The position numbers were made by a program, and so were the translations under genes. The notes under the pieces are model-generated. The model did no database searches. It worked only from the letters and a program-made list of their open reading frames with translations, and was not told the origin of the DNA. This document shows, one piece after another, positions 1 to 7,630 of a stretch of DNA of 64,000 nucleotides (position 1 is its first letter; every line of letters begins with the position of its first letter). Location of the stretch: assembly GCA_019637175.1 (NCBI GenBank), contig JAHBWD010000004.1, forward strand, positions 160,689-224,688. Reading direction: 5' to 3'. The stretch is from Labilithrix sp. GTDB taxonomy: Bacteria > Myxococcota_A > Polyangia > Polyangiales > Polyangiaceae.

Positions 1-1
1 G

Positions 2-424
2 GTCACGATCAACCAGGTGCTCGCGAACACCGAGGTCATGCAGGCGAGCGCCGAGGCCGCGGCCGAGATCGACGGCCAGCTCACCGTGATCAAGGCCGCG
101 ACGGGGATCTCCGACGACGAGATCATCCGCGTGCCCTTCCTCTGGGAGGCGCGCAGCTCCGGCCTCGTGGCCTATCAGCCGGGTTTGGTCAACGGCCTCT
201 ACCTCGCGCCCGATCACTTCGTCGCGCCGAACCCGCACGGGCCGCAGATCGAGGGCGTCGACATCTTCAAGGCGGCGATGCAAGAGAGGCTCGCGCCGAC
301 CGGCGTCACGGTCCATTTCGCGGAAGACTGGGACCTCTATCACCGGAACCTCGGCGAGGTTCACTGCGGAACCAACGCGACGCGGGCGGTGCCTGCGGCC
401 AAGTGGTGGGAGAGCGGACGATGA
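2..424 (+). CDS. Protein-arginine deiminase (PAD), C-terminal part; 5' end outside the window
   Basis: The reading frame is open from base 2, so only the last 140 residues of a larger enzyme are visible. Near its end is GEVHCGTN (Cys codon 365-367) followed by KWWE. This matches the end of the catalytic domain of eukaryote-type protein-arginine deiminases, where that Cys is the nucleophile that converts peptidyl-arginine to citrulline. The NGLYLAPDHFVAPNPHGP stretch also fits that fold. The other active-site residues (Asp, His) would lie upstream of the window. The stop overlaps the next start by 4 bases (ATGA), so the two genes are probably co-translated. Family assignment is strong; substrate and location are unknown because the N-terminus is missing. 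Confidence 0.85.
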   Translation, partial: VTINQVLANTEVMQASAEAAAEIDGQLTVIKAATGISDDEIIRVPFLWEARSSGLVAYQPGLVNGLYLAPDHFVAPNPHGPQIEGVDIFKAAMQERLAPTGVTVHFAEDWDLYHRNLGEVHCGTNATRAVPAAKWWESGR

Positions 425-1362
425 AGACGACGATGAAGATCGGCCTCGCGACCGCGCTCGCGCTCGCGCTCGCCGCGACCGGCGCGCCGGCGTCGGCGAG
501 CGGCCTCGCGGTCGACGCCGGCGAGCTGCCCGCGAAGACCCGCGCGTCGCTGCGCATCGACATCGATCGCGCCCGCGGAGAAGCGCCCGACCTCTTCCGC
601 CAGGTCGACGAGATCGTCGCCAAGGCCAACGAGATCGACGCGGCGTCGCGCCGGCCGGGCGCGCCGCTCACGATGCACTTCAAGGTGCTCGGCCCGCGCG
701 CGCTCATGCCGATGCTCGAGCTGCTCGCGTGGGGCGGTCAGGTGAAGGCCGGTCTCACGCCGACCGCGCACGCCGCGCTCCGCGTCGGCCTCATCGAGGC
801 CGTCGGGATCATCCGCGACGGGCGCGCGGTGCCGGTGCTCGCGCGCATCGTCGATCGCGAGCGCGACGTCGACACGACGCGCGCGGCGGCCGACGCGCTC
901 GGGCGGATCGGCACGCACGAGTCCTTCGGCGCCCTGACCGCCGCGCTCGGGAACGCAGACGGCGCCGGCGGCGAGCGGCTGCACGCGATCTTGATCGGCA
1001 TCGGCGCATCGCATCGCCTCGACGCCGCGCGCCTCCTCGCGCGCAGGGCCGAGGGCGCCGACGAGGCGACCGCCCGCGCGGTCGCCAAGGCGCTCGGGAC
1101 CGCCGGCAACGCGTGGGCGTGGAAGACGCTCGCGTCGCGCGGCGAAGAGTCCGCGGTGCGCGAGGTCGCGGCGCGGGCGCTCGTGAAGATCTACGTCGAG
1201 CACGCGGGCGAGGCGCGCACCGCGGCGTCGAACGCGCTGCTCGTCGTCGGTGACGCCCACACGGCGACGTTCATCGCCGACGCCAAGCGCACCGCTTCTG
1301 CGGACGTCGCCGCGGCGCTCGACGCGCTCGCCGCGCGCATGGCGAAGAACCCGGTTCGCTGA
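421..1362 (+). CDS. Exported HEAT-repeat protein
   Basis: 313 residues. The N-terminus (MKTTMKIGLATALALALA, then a likely cut after ASA) is a Sec signal peptide, so the product is periplasmic or exported. From about residue 100 on, Ala/Leu-rich helical pairs repeat (LIEAVGIIRDGRAVPVLARI, AAADALGRIGTHESFGALTAAL and similar), which is the pattern of HEAT/PBS-type repeats: a protein-binding scaffold with no catalytic residues. The start at 421 is chosen because it begins the signal peptide and overlaps the stop of the deiminase gene by 4 bases. The coupling suggests the HEAT protein serves the deiminase, perhaps as a binding partner; that is inference. Confidence 0.75.
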   Translation: MKTTMKIGLATALALALAATGAPASASGLAVDAGELPAKTRASLRIDIDRARGEAPDLFRQVDEIVAKANEIDAASRRPGAPLTMHFKVLGPRALMPMLELLAWGGQVKAGLTPTAHAALRVGLIEAVGIIRDGRAVPVLARIVDRERDVDTTRAAADALGRIGTHESFGALTAALGNADGAGGERLHAILIGIGASHRLDAARLLARRAEGADEATARAVAKALGTAGNAWAWKTLASRGEESAVREVAARALVKIYVEHAGEARTAASNALLVVGDAHTATFIADAKRTASADVAAALDALAARMAKNPVR

Positions 1363-1444
1363 GCTCCGCGCGCACGACACACAAAGCAAGACCGCCGAGC
1401 ACCTCGCGGCGCCCGGCGGCCTCTTCGCGTTCAGCTCGCGTGGA

Positions 1445-2797
1445 TCAGAAGTTCCACATCGGCTGCTTGTTCTGCGCGCGGACGATGCCGGCGTCGGTCG
1501 CGCCGCCCTCGAGGGCCTTCATGATGCTGTCGATCGCGAAGTTGAAGCCGAGGTAGACGCGCATGTCTTGGTAGCGGCTGAAGAACGGGTTGCCGAACGT
1601 GCCGTCCTCGTTGAGGATCGGTCGCGACATCCAGTATCCGACTTCGGCCGTGAACCACGCGTTGGCCATGTAGTCGAGCCAGAAGCTGAAGTACGAGAGC
1701 TGGCGCACGTTCGTGGGCTGGAAGCCCGGCGCCGACTCGACGGGGACGTTCTGCCCCGCGACCTGCACCGTCTGCTCGTTGTTGCCCGGCTGGTAGGCCC
1801 ACTGGCTCGTGCCGCGGTAGGCGAACGCGGGAGAGAACTTGCCCCACTCGCCGACGACCGTGATGCCGTAGATGAGCTGGTCGGAGGGGTTCGTGAGGCC
1901 GAGGAGCTGGCTGCCGCAGTTCAGCGAGGCGCCGCCGCAGAGGGGCTGATACGGCATCTCGCCGCGCCGCTCGGGCGTCGAGTACCGATAGATCGGGTGC
2001 GAATAGGTCATGTTGCCGATCATCAAGACTTCGCCGCCGAGCACGTGCTCGAAGCCTTTGACGAGCTGCAACGTCGCGCCGGGGTTGACGATGAGCGTGC
2101 GCGCGCGCGACTCGGGCGACGTCGGCGCGCCGAGGTTCAACGCGACCATCGGCTTGATGCCGACGCCCGGGATCTCCGGGATCTTGCGGTACCAGAGGCC
2201 GAGCGTCGTGTCGCTGAAGCGCGGCTCGTTGCGCGTCTGCGTGAAGTCGCCGTTGGTGAACTCGTAGAAGAAGATCGAGAGCAGGCGGAGCTGGAAGGCG
2301 TCGTTGATCGCATATCGCGGCATGAGCCAGATCGACATGTCGACCATCGGGTTGTAGTCCTGCTGCTGACCGGCGAACGCCGTCGCCGTCGTCATGCTGG
2401 TCATCGCGAAGATGTTCGTGCCCGCCCAGGGGCGCGGCTTCGGCTTCGCCTTCGGCTCTTCGGGCGCGGCCGACGGGCTGTCGGACGGGGCGGCGGCGCT
2501 GCCGAGCGAGATCGCCGGCTGCGTGGTCTCGACCGCCGGAGCCGGATCGCTCGACGCGGGAGCCGCGGCCGGCTCGGTGGGCGCGGCCGGCGCCGAGCCG
2601 CCTTCAGCGGGCGCCGGATCGGTCGGCTGGACCAACTTCAGCGTCGGCTTCTCGCCGCGCTTCGCCTGGGCCACGAGCGTGGGCTTGGCGGGCTGCCCTT
2701 CCTCCGTTGGAGGAGCGCTCGGGGCGCCGAACGCGACCGAGGCCGTCATCAACGAGAGGCCGACCAACATCGCCGACAGACACGTGGAACGCTTCAT
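1445..2797 (-). CDS. Outer-membrane beta-barrel protein with Pro/Ala-rich N-terminal linker
   Basis: 450 residues. A signal peptide (MKRSTCLSAMLVGLSLMTAS, ending in AFG) is followed by a low-complexity Pro/Ala/Glu linker to about residue 150. The remainder has alternating polar and aromatic residues typical of barrel strands and includes GLWYRKIPEIPGVGIKPM and FSFWLDYMANAWFTAEVGYW. It resembles outer-membrane barrel proteins seen in myxobacteria; a transport role is possible but no substrate can be named. The ATG at 2797 is preferred over upstream in-frame codons because it opens the signal peptide. The gene is monocistronic, converging on the HEAT gene. Confidence 0.7.
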   Translation of the reverse strand: MKRSTCLSAMLVGLSLMTASVAFGAPSAPPTEEGQPAKPTLVAQAKRGEKPTLKLVQPTDPAPAEGGSAPAAPTEPAAAPASSDPAPAVETTQPAISLGSAAAPSDSPSAAPEEPKAKPKPRPWAGTNIFAMTSMTTATAFAGQQQDYNPMVDMSIWLMPRYAINDAFQLRLLSIFFYEFTNGDFTQTRNEPRFSDTTLGLWYRKIPEIPGVGIKPMVALNLGAPTSPESRARTLIVNPGATLQLVKGFEHVLGGEVLMIGNMTYSHPIYRYSTPERRGEMPYQPLCGGASLNCGSQLLGLTNPSDQLIYGITVVGEWGKFSPAFAYRGTSQWAYQPGNNEQTVQVAGQNVPVESAPGFQPTNVRQLSYFSFWLDYMANAWFTAEVGYWMSRPILNEDGTFGNPFFSRYQDMRVYLGFNFAIDSIMKALEGGATDAGIVRAQNKQPMWNF

Positions 2798-2883
2798 TTC
2801 GGGGCTCCGCACAACGAGAGAGGAAACGAACGGGGGCGGCCCATGCAATAGCCATGCTCTGAAGCGCCCACCCCTAAGTTGCT

Positions 2884-2891
2884 GATATATC
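2884..2891 (-). promoter_or_regulatory. Possible -10 region for the barrel gene
   Basis: GATATATC is an isolated AT-rich, self-complementary octamer in otherwise GC-rich DNA, 87 bases before the ATG at 2797. It could be the -10 box of the minus-strand gene, implying a leader of about 80 bases. No convincing -35 box at 17 bases was seen. Confidence 0.3.
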
Positions 2892-2918
2892 GAGAAAGTT
2901 CTGGCCCGGTCCGGTTGC

Positions 2919-2936
2919 TCGTCAAGTTGTTGACGA
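2919..2936. promoter_or_regulatory. 18-base inverted repeat, candidate operator
   Basis: TCGTCAA-GTTG-TTGACGA forms a perfect 7-base inverted repeat with a 4-base centre, upstream of the barrel gene and its possible -10 box. The size and symmetry suit a dimeric repressor site. A transcription terminator is less likely because no T-run follows and no gene ends here. Confidence 0.35.
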
Positions 2937-3092
2937 CGGCGAGAAGTGGCCCGCGAACGGGGCAGGCGCATCTACCCCTGCCGCGGGTTTCGCGCAAGGG
3001 CTCACGGCGGGTTTTCGGACGCGATCCGCGCTCGCGCTGAGCGCGGAATCACCGGAAAAATCCAGGCGATCGTCGCTCCCGCGCGCGGCGGC

Positions 3093-4775
3093 TCAGTCGT
3101 CCCACCAGTCTTTCTTCTTCTCCGGCGGCTTGCCCGAGTCCGGCTTCGGCTCTTCGTCGGGCTTCTCGCTCGTGTCGCGGTCCTTCTCGCGCTCGCGCTC
3201 GCGGTCTCGGTCTCGGTCTCGGTCTCGATCGCGCTCGTCGTCCTGCTTCTCTCGGTCGGCCGCCAGCTCGTCGGACGACGCCGCGTACCCGGGCTCGTAG
3301 GTGTTGCCGAAATGGACGGGCCGCATCGGGCCGAAGAGCTCGTCGAAGGTGACGCTCATCCCGAACGAGAAGAGGTTCGTGAACCCGCGGTAGGCGCCCT
3401 CGTTGACCGCGGGGAGCAGATCGCCCGCGTTGTCGAGCGGCCGCCCGTTCTTGGCGCCGTTGACCGGTCGAACGTCGCCCTGCCCCACGCCGACGACGCG
3501 GTTGATCGACGCGATCGCCGCGTACGAGATGTCGAACGAGAACGCGCCGTGGCGGTAGCCGATGCCGAGCGTGCCCGCGATCTTCGCGAGCGTGTCGAAG
3601 TCGAGGCGCGTGTAGCGGAAGTCGGTCGCCGACGAGTCGAAGTACGCGCCGCCGCGGACCGAGACGACGCCGTCCCACGCCTCCATGTTGTACGCGCCGC
3701 CGCCGCGGACGCCGAACGTGTCGCGGTAGCCGTGCACGACGAGCGTCTCGATGTTCTTGAGCGCGCCGAGCTCGGGGACGACGATGCGCGGACCGTCGCC
3801 TTGCGCCGCGCCCCATCCTTCGTAGGTGATGTCGAGCTCGAGATCGTAGACCTCGAAGTTGCCCGCCATCGAGATGTAGCGGCCGCCCGCGCGCACGACG
3901 AGCGGGAGGCGCGTCGAGAGGAACGCCTGCCCCTCGCTCGGAGGCCGCAGCGACGTGAGCGTGCCTTGCGCGTCGACCGAGACGGGCGTCTTGACCGTGA
4001 GCCCGAACGCGTAGCTCGGCGCCGGACGGACGATCGCCCCGAACGTCGCCGCGAACGAGGTCGCCTTCGCCTGGAGCGTGCTCCGCGAGTCGCAGGGCTG
4101 GTACTCGGGGTTGGGGCAGTCGTCTTGACTGATGTCGGTGAACGACACGGTCGTCTGATCGAACTTCGAGAGGACGAGGTGCGCCGAGACGCCGAGATCG
4201 AGCCACGGCGTCACGCGGTACGCGAGCGCGGTGGTCGGGTAGATGATCGTCGATCGCGACTGGATGAAGTCGTAGCGCGAGGCCGCCGGCGCCTGGGCGA
4301 CGCCGAGAGGGAACGTCCGGTTGCCGACCGCCGGCGGACCGAAGGCGCCGATCGCCATCGTGAAGCGATCGAAGGTGCCGAAGTCGGTCGAGAGCGCGGC
4401 GAACGGCGCGAAGAAGGGACCGCCCGCGTTGCGCACCAGCGGGAACGGCTTGCCGCCCCACGGCGTCGCCGGATCGTTCGGATCGTCGGGGAACTCGCCC
4501 GATCGCTGGAACGAGAACGAGTGGAGGACGAGGTTGCCGCCGCCGAAGAGGCGCGTTCCCCGCTGGCGCGCGAAGCCCGCGGGGTTGTGGTAGATGGCCG
4601 TGCCGTCGTCGGCCTTGGCGACGAAGGCGCCGCCGCGCGCGAGCGCCTGCGCGCCGTTGTCGGGGATCTCGAAGCCGCCCGCGCGCGCATCGGGCGCGAA
4701 CGTCGAGACGACCGCCGCGAAGACGAGCGCCGAGCGAACGCGTAGCCGAGGGCCTCTCACGCGTGAAGCGTGCAC
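3093..4775 (-). CDS. FadL/OmpP1/TodX-family outer-membrane transporter with charged C-terminal tail
   Basis: 560 residues. After a signal peptide (cleavage near ARAGG) the mature protein starts GGFEIPDNGAQALARGGA and continues AKADDGTAIYHNPAGFA. This is the diagnostic N-terminus of FadL-type barrels, which take up long-chain fatty acids and other hydrophobic compounds through the outer membrane. The rest is barrel-like. Unlike standard FadL, the protein ends in about 60 residues of Asp/Arg/Glu repeats and a Lys/Pro tail ending KKKDWWDD. The start is GTG at 4775. Family call is confident; the substrate is not known. Confidence 0.85.
   Translation of the reverse strand: MHASRVRGPRLRVRSALVFAAVVSTFAPDARAGGFEIPDNGAQALARGGAFVAKADDGTAIYHNPAGFARQRGTRLFGGGNLVLHSFSFQRSGEFPDDPNDPATPWGGKPFPLVRNAGGPFFAPFAALSTDFGTFDRFTMAIGAFGPPAVGNRTFPLGVAQAPAASRYDFIQSRSTIIYPTTALAYRVTPWLDLGVSAHLVLSKFDQTTVSFTDISQDDCPNPEYQPCDSRSTLQAKATSFAATFGAIVRPAPSYAFGLTVKTPVSVDAQGTLTSLRPPSEGQAFLSTRLPLVVRAGGRYISMAGNFEVYDLELDITYEGWGAAQGDGPRIVVPELGALKNIETLVVHGYRDTFGVRGGGAYNMEAWDGVVSVRGGAYFDSSATDFRYTRLDFDTLAKIAGTLGIGYRHGAFSFDISYAAIASINRVVGVGQGDVRPVNGAKNGRPLDNAGDLLPAVNEGAYRGFTNLFSFGMSVTFDELFGPMRPVHFGNTYEPGYAASSDELAADREKQDDERDRDRDRDRDREREREKDRDTSEKPDEEPKPDSGKPPEKKKDWWDD
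3203..3226. repeat. Hexanucleotide microsatellite (GGTCTC)x4 inside the FadL-like gene
   Basis: Four perfect tandem copies of GGTCTC, flanked by related GCGCTC units, encode an alternating Arg-Asp/Arg-Glu run in the C-terminal tail. Copy-number changes of 6 bases would stay in frame and alter only tail length. Confidence 0.8.
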
Positions 4776-4803
4776 GCTACGACTCTATCGCAAGAGCGCG
4801 TCG

Positions 4804-6156
4804 TCAGGTGCCGGGGCAGCCCGGGGCCCCCGTCGGCTTGCCCGAGAGCGGGTTCGTGCAGGGCGCGCACTTGAAGCCCTTCGTGCAGCTTCCCCGCGAG
4901 ATGCCGAGCGACTGGATGAACCCGAAGCTGAGGCAGTCGCTCAGGCACACGCCCGTGTAGCTGCCGGTGAGGAACGTGCTGCCGCTGCACGCCGGCCCGC
5001 GGAAGTTCGGCTGGAGCATCTCGTTCGGGACGCAGAGCTCGGCGCCCTTGCTGCACGTGCCGTCGTCGTCGTCGAGGTTGCCTTGCTGCGCCTCGGGCAC
5101 GAGCGCCTTCGGCACGCACTTCGCGCGCGACGTGCCTTGATCGGTGCAGCACGCGGTGAACGTCTTGGCGGGCTGCTTCGGGGCGTCGCAGCTCACGGTC
5201 TTGCAGGCGCCCGTCTCCTTGCCGTCCATCGGGTTGAAGCACGGCGTGCAGAGCTCGCCTTCGTCGCACACGTCCTTGGTGAGCTGCGCCTTCTGCGAGG
5301 CGACCTGCGGGATGCCCGCGGCGAGGCAGCGGCCTTCGGCGCCGGCGACCGCGGCGCACGTCTTCGGGAGGTACTGGCCGCCGGCGGCGATCGACTTCTC
5401 CGGCGCGCAGAGTCCGGTCGCGCACGTGCCGAGGAGCGACGCGGCGCTCGCGGGCACGAGGCTCGAAGGAACGCAGCGCATGCCCGCGGGCGCGACCCCA
5501 GCGACGGGATCGCACGCGGGGAACGTCTTGACGTCGACGACGGGCGCGCCGGTGTACGGGCACGCGAGGTTCGACGGCGCGGGCGAGCCCTGGCCGCCGG
5601 GCGCGGGATCGCTCTCTTCGCACGTCGACGCCTGCTGCTTGCCGATCTCGCAGACGCCGGTGGGCTCGTTGTTCTTGAGCGGGTTGAGGCACGGCGCGCA
5701 GCGCTCGTCCTCGTCGCAGACGTCGCCCTCGCCGCGGTTCAAGAGGCCCGCCTTCGACCCGACCTCGGGGACGCAGAGGCTCATGCAGCGGCCCTCGCCG
5801 AAGGGCGAGTTGCACGTCTTCGGCGCGGCGCCGCCGCTCGCGACGAGCTTGTCGGGGACGCAGAGACCGGGGCCGCCTTCGGAGCACGTGTCGAGCGCGC
5901 TCGCGACGGCCGAGGGCACCTTGCCCTTCGGGATGCAGCGCGCCTGACCGCCGTCGCCGCACGCGCACTTCGGGTACGTCGTCGGATCTTCGGGGGTGAG
6001 CGCGGTCGTGCACTGCCCGTTGTCGCTCGCGGGCTTCGCGCCCGACTGGCCGCCTCGCTGGCTCGCGAGGACGTCGCCGTCGACGCTCGGCATCGAGCAC
6101 GCGGCGAGAAGCAGCGCGGTCATGCCCGCGGTCGCGATGAAATGCTTGGCTCCCAT
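4804..6156 (-). CDS. Cys-rich lipoprotein built of three tandem ~120-residue repeats
   Basis: 450 residues. The lipobox LLLAAC puts the lipidated Cys at position 20. The mature part consists of three related units (about 50-170, 200-320 and 330-447). Each carries a C-x-P-x-x-L-V-P type segment and then C-D/T-x-G/E-x-x-C-x-P-C-x-N-P-x-x-x-x-x-x-T-G, seen as CAPCLNP, CTPCFNP and CAPCTNP. About 35 cysteines imply a disulfide-stabilised surface protein. The ATG at 6156 is chosen because it opens the signal peptide. No enzymatic motif is visible; similar Cys-rich lipoproteins are common in myxobacteria but function is unknown. Confidence 0.75.
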   Translation of the reverse strand: MGAKHFIATAGMTALLLAACSMPSVDGDVLASQRGGQSGAKPASDNGQCTTALTPEDPTTYPKCACGDGGQARCIPKGKVPSAVASALDTCSEGGPGLCVPDKLVASGGAAPKTCNSPFGEGRCMSLCVPEVGSKAGLLNRGEGDVCDEDERCAPCLNPLKNNEPTGVCEIGKQQASTCEESDPAPGGQGSPAPSNLACPYTGAPVVDVKTFPACDPVAGVAPAGMRCVPSSLVPASAASLLGTCATGLCAPEKSIAAGGQYLPKTCAAVAGAEGRCLAAGIPQVASQKAQLTKDVCDEGELCTPCFNPMDGKETGACKTVSCDAPKQPAKTFTACCTDQGTSRAKCVPKALVPEAQQGNLDDDDGTCSKGAELCVPNEMLQPNFRGPACSGSTFLTGSYTGVCLSDCLSFGFIQSLGISRGSCTKGFKCAPCTNPLSGKPTGAPGCPGT

Positions 6157-6465
6157 GTTCACCAACCCCGAAGGGCTGACTTCAAGAGTCGGACCACGCC
6201 TCACGCGTGGGTCTTCACGATGTTGCTCGCCAAGCACACCGTTGAATTTTCGGATCGCCGTGAACGGCTCCGATGTAGGCACGCCGCCCAGGGAGAAAGC
6301 CGACCAGGTGAGTCGTTGCCTCGCGGCGTGGATAGGCCCTGGACCACGCGGCATCGAAGGATTTCGCCGAGGGTGGAACACGGATGTTTCTTTGGTCGGC
6401 GCCGCGCGAGCCTGCCATGAAAACACCGGTGGCTACGCCCCGGGCGCTGATCGATAATCTCCTTC
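6157..6465. other. Divergent intergenic region between Cys-rich lipoprotein and TetR gene
   Basis: 309 bases with no credible gene. An imperfect inverted repeat (GACCACGC at 6192-6199 against GCGTGGGTC at 6205-6213) lies in the lipoprotein leader. The right end holds a -10 like element just before the TetR start. A TetR operator might be expected here, but I could not pick out a clean long palindrome. Confidence 0.4.
6454..6459 (+). promoter_or_regulatory. -10 box for the TetR gene
   Basis: GATAAT ends 6 bases before the ATG at 6466. This spacing would place the transcription start at or next to the start codon, with no room for a ribosome-binding site. Confidence 0.5.
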
Positions 6466-7221
6466 ATGACGAGGGCTGCGGCGGCGAACAAGCGCGGGGG
6501 CTCACGCGCGCGAAGCAGCGGATCGGCGACGCCAAAGGCTCCCTCTCAGCGGACGTCGGCGGTGCACGCGATCCCCGAGTCGCAGCGCATCCCCGAGTCG
6601 GAGCGCGCCCCGGGGCGCGGCAAGTACGACCGCTCGCGATCGCCCGACGAGCGCCAGAAAGAGCAGCTCCGGCGCCTGCTCGACGCGGCCGGCCACGTCT
6701 TCGCCGAGGTGGGCTGGGCCGACGCGACGGTCGAGGCGATCGTCAACCGCGCGGGCATGAGCCGCCGCACGTTCTACGAGCACTTCGACGATCTGCGCGA
6801 GTGCCTCCTCGTGCTCCATCAGAAGGTCTCGAAGGTCTCGTTTCGCGCCGTCGAGTCACAGGTGAACGCGCAGGCCGAGCCGCCGGAGATGCTCCGCATG
6901 GGCGTCACCGCGCTGCTCGGCGGCATCGCGATGTTCCCCCACATGGCGCGCGTGATGTTCCGCGTCGTCCGCTCCGCGGGCCCCGAGTTCGAGGTCATCC
7001 ACGAGCAGATGATGCAGCGCTTCGCCAAGCTGGTCGAAAGCGGCGTGCAGCGCGCCCACGAGGCCGGCCGCGCGAAGCGCCCGCCGGACGAGCTGCGCGT
7101 CTTCGCGCTCGTCTCCGGCATGGAGGCGGTCGCGATGCGCTACGTCATGCGCGGCGAAGAGGCGAAGGCCCTCGAGGCGGCGCCCGTCCTCATCGACATG
7201 GTGCAGAAGGTCTTCGCGTAG
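6466..7221 (+). CDS. TetR/AcrR-family transcriptional regulator
   Basis: 251 residues. A basic, low-complexity N-terminal extension of about 60 residues precedes a TetR helix-turn-helix (LLDAAGHVFAEVGWADATVEAIVNRAGMSRRTFYEHF, about 70-106). GMSRRTFYEHF is the recognition helix and its flank. The remainder is an all-helical ligand-binding domain. Local TetR proteins usually repress neighbours; the divergent lipoprotein at 6156 is a possible target, but no effector is evident. A near-adjacent -10 box supports the ATG at 6466. It converges with the YfiM-like gene with only 12 bases between stops. Confidence 0.85.
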   Translation: MTRAAAANKRGGSRARSSGSATPKAPSQRTSAVHAIPESQRIPESERAPGRGKYDRSRSPDERQKEQLRRLLDAAGHVFAEVGWADATVEAIVNRAGMSRRTFYEHFDDLRECLLVLHQKVSKVSFRAVESQVNAQAEPPEMLRMGVTALLGGIAMFPHMARVMFRVVRSAGPEFEVIHEQMMQRFAKLVESGVQRAHEAGRAKRPPDELRVFALVSGMEAVAMRYVMRGEEAKALEAAPVLIDMVQKVFA

Positions 7222-7233
7222 GCTCGGGCGCGA

Positions 7234-7629
7234 TCAGAACGAGACGACCGGCCGCGGGAGCCGGAAGAGCGGGTGCTCGTCCGAGACGCCGCGCACCAGC
7301 AGATCGACGCTCCACGCGATCGCGAGCCCGGTGACGGCGCCGATCGCGTCCCACGCGAAGTCCTTCCACGAAGGCACGCCCGCGCCGGCGAGATCGGCGA
7401 GCTCCTTGACGCCGCCGGCCGTGAGCGTCACCGCGCCGGCGAAGATCAGCGCGTGGCCGCGCGCGTCGAAGATCGCGGCGCCGAGCGCGTAGCTGCCCGC
7501 GCCGATCCCGGCGGAGACGCCGAAGTGCGCGGCCTTGTCGCCTGCGATCCAAGGATCGTCGTCGGCGCGCGCCGTCGCGGGCGTCGACACGATCAGGAGC
7601 GCCAAGGCCGCGCAGCGCGCCTTCACCAT
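7234..7629 (-). CDS. YfiM-like exported protein
   Basis: 131 residues with a signal peptide (MVKARCAALALLIVSTPATARA). The body has DKAAHFGVSAGIGAGSYALG and SWKDFAWDAIGAVTG, matching the DK-x-x-HF and SWKDxxxD signatures of the YfiM (DUF2279) family of small envelope proteins. Two hydrophobic stretches suggest membrane association. The start lies 1 base after the stop of the large metalloprotease gene upstream (TGA-G-ATG), so the two are translationally coupled. Function of the family is not established; VanZ-like proteins are the main alternative. Confidence 0.65.
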   Translation of the reverse strand: MVKARCAALALLIVSTPATARADDDPWIAGDKAAHFGVSAGIGAGSYALGAAIFDARGHALIFAGAVTLTAGGVKELADLAGAGVPSWKDFAWDAIGAVTGLAIAWSVDLLVRGVSDEHPLFRLPRPVVSF

Positions 7630-7630
7630 C

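Noticed and set aside
3180..3240. Tandem repeats as a CRISPR-like array
   Set aside because: The units are six bases with no spacers and encode an in-frame Arg-Asp tail.
2946..4745. Long open frame on the plus strand opposite the FadL-like gene
   Set aside because: Its translation is Arg/Ala/Glu/Val low complexity, typical of the antisense of a GC-rich gene, while the minus strand gives a recognisable family.
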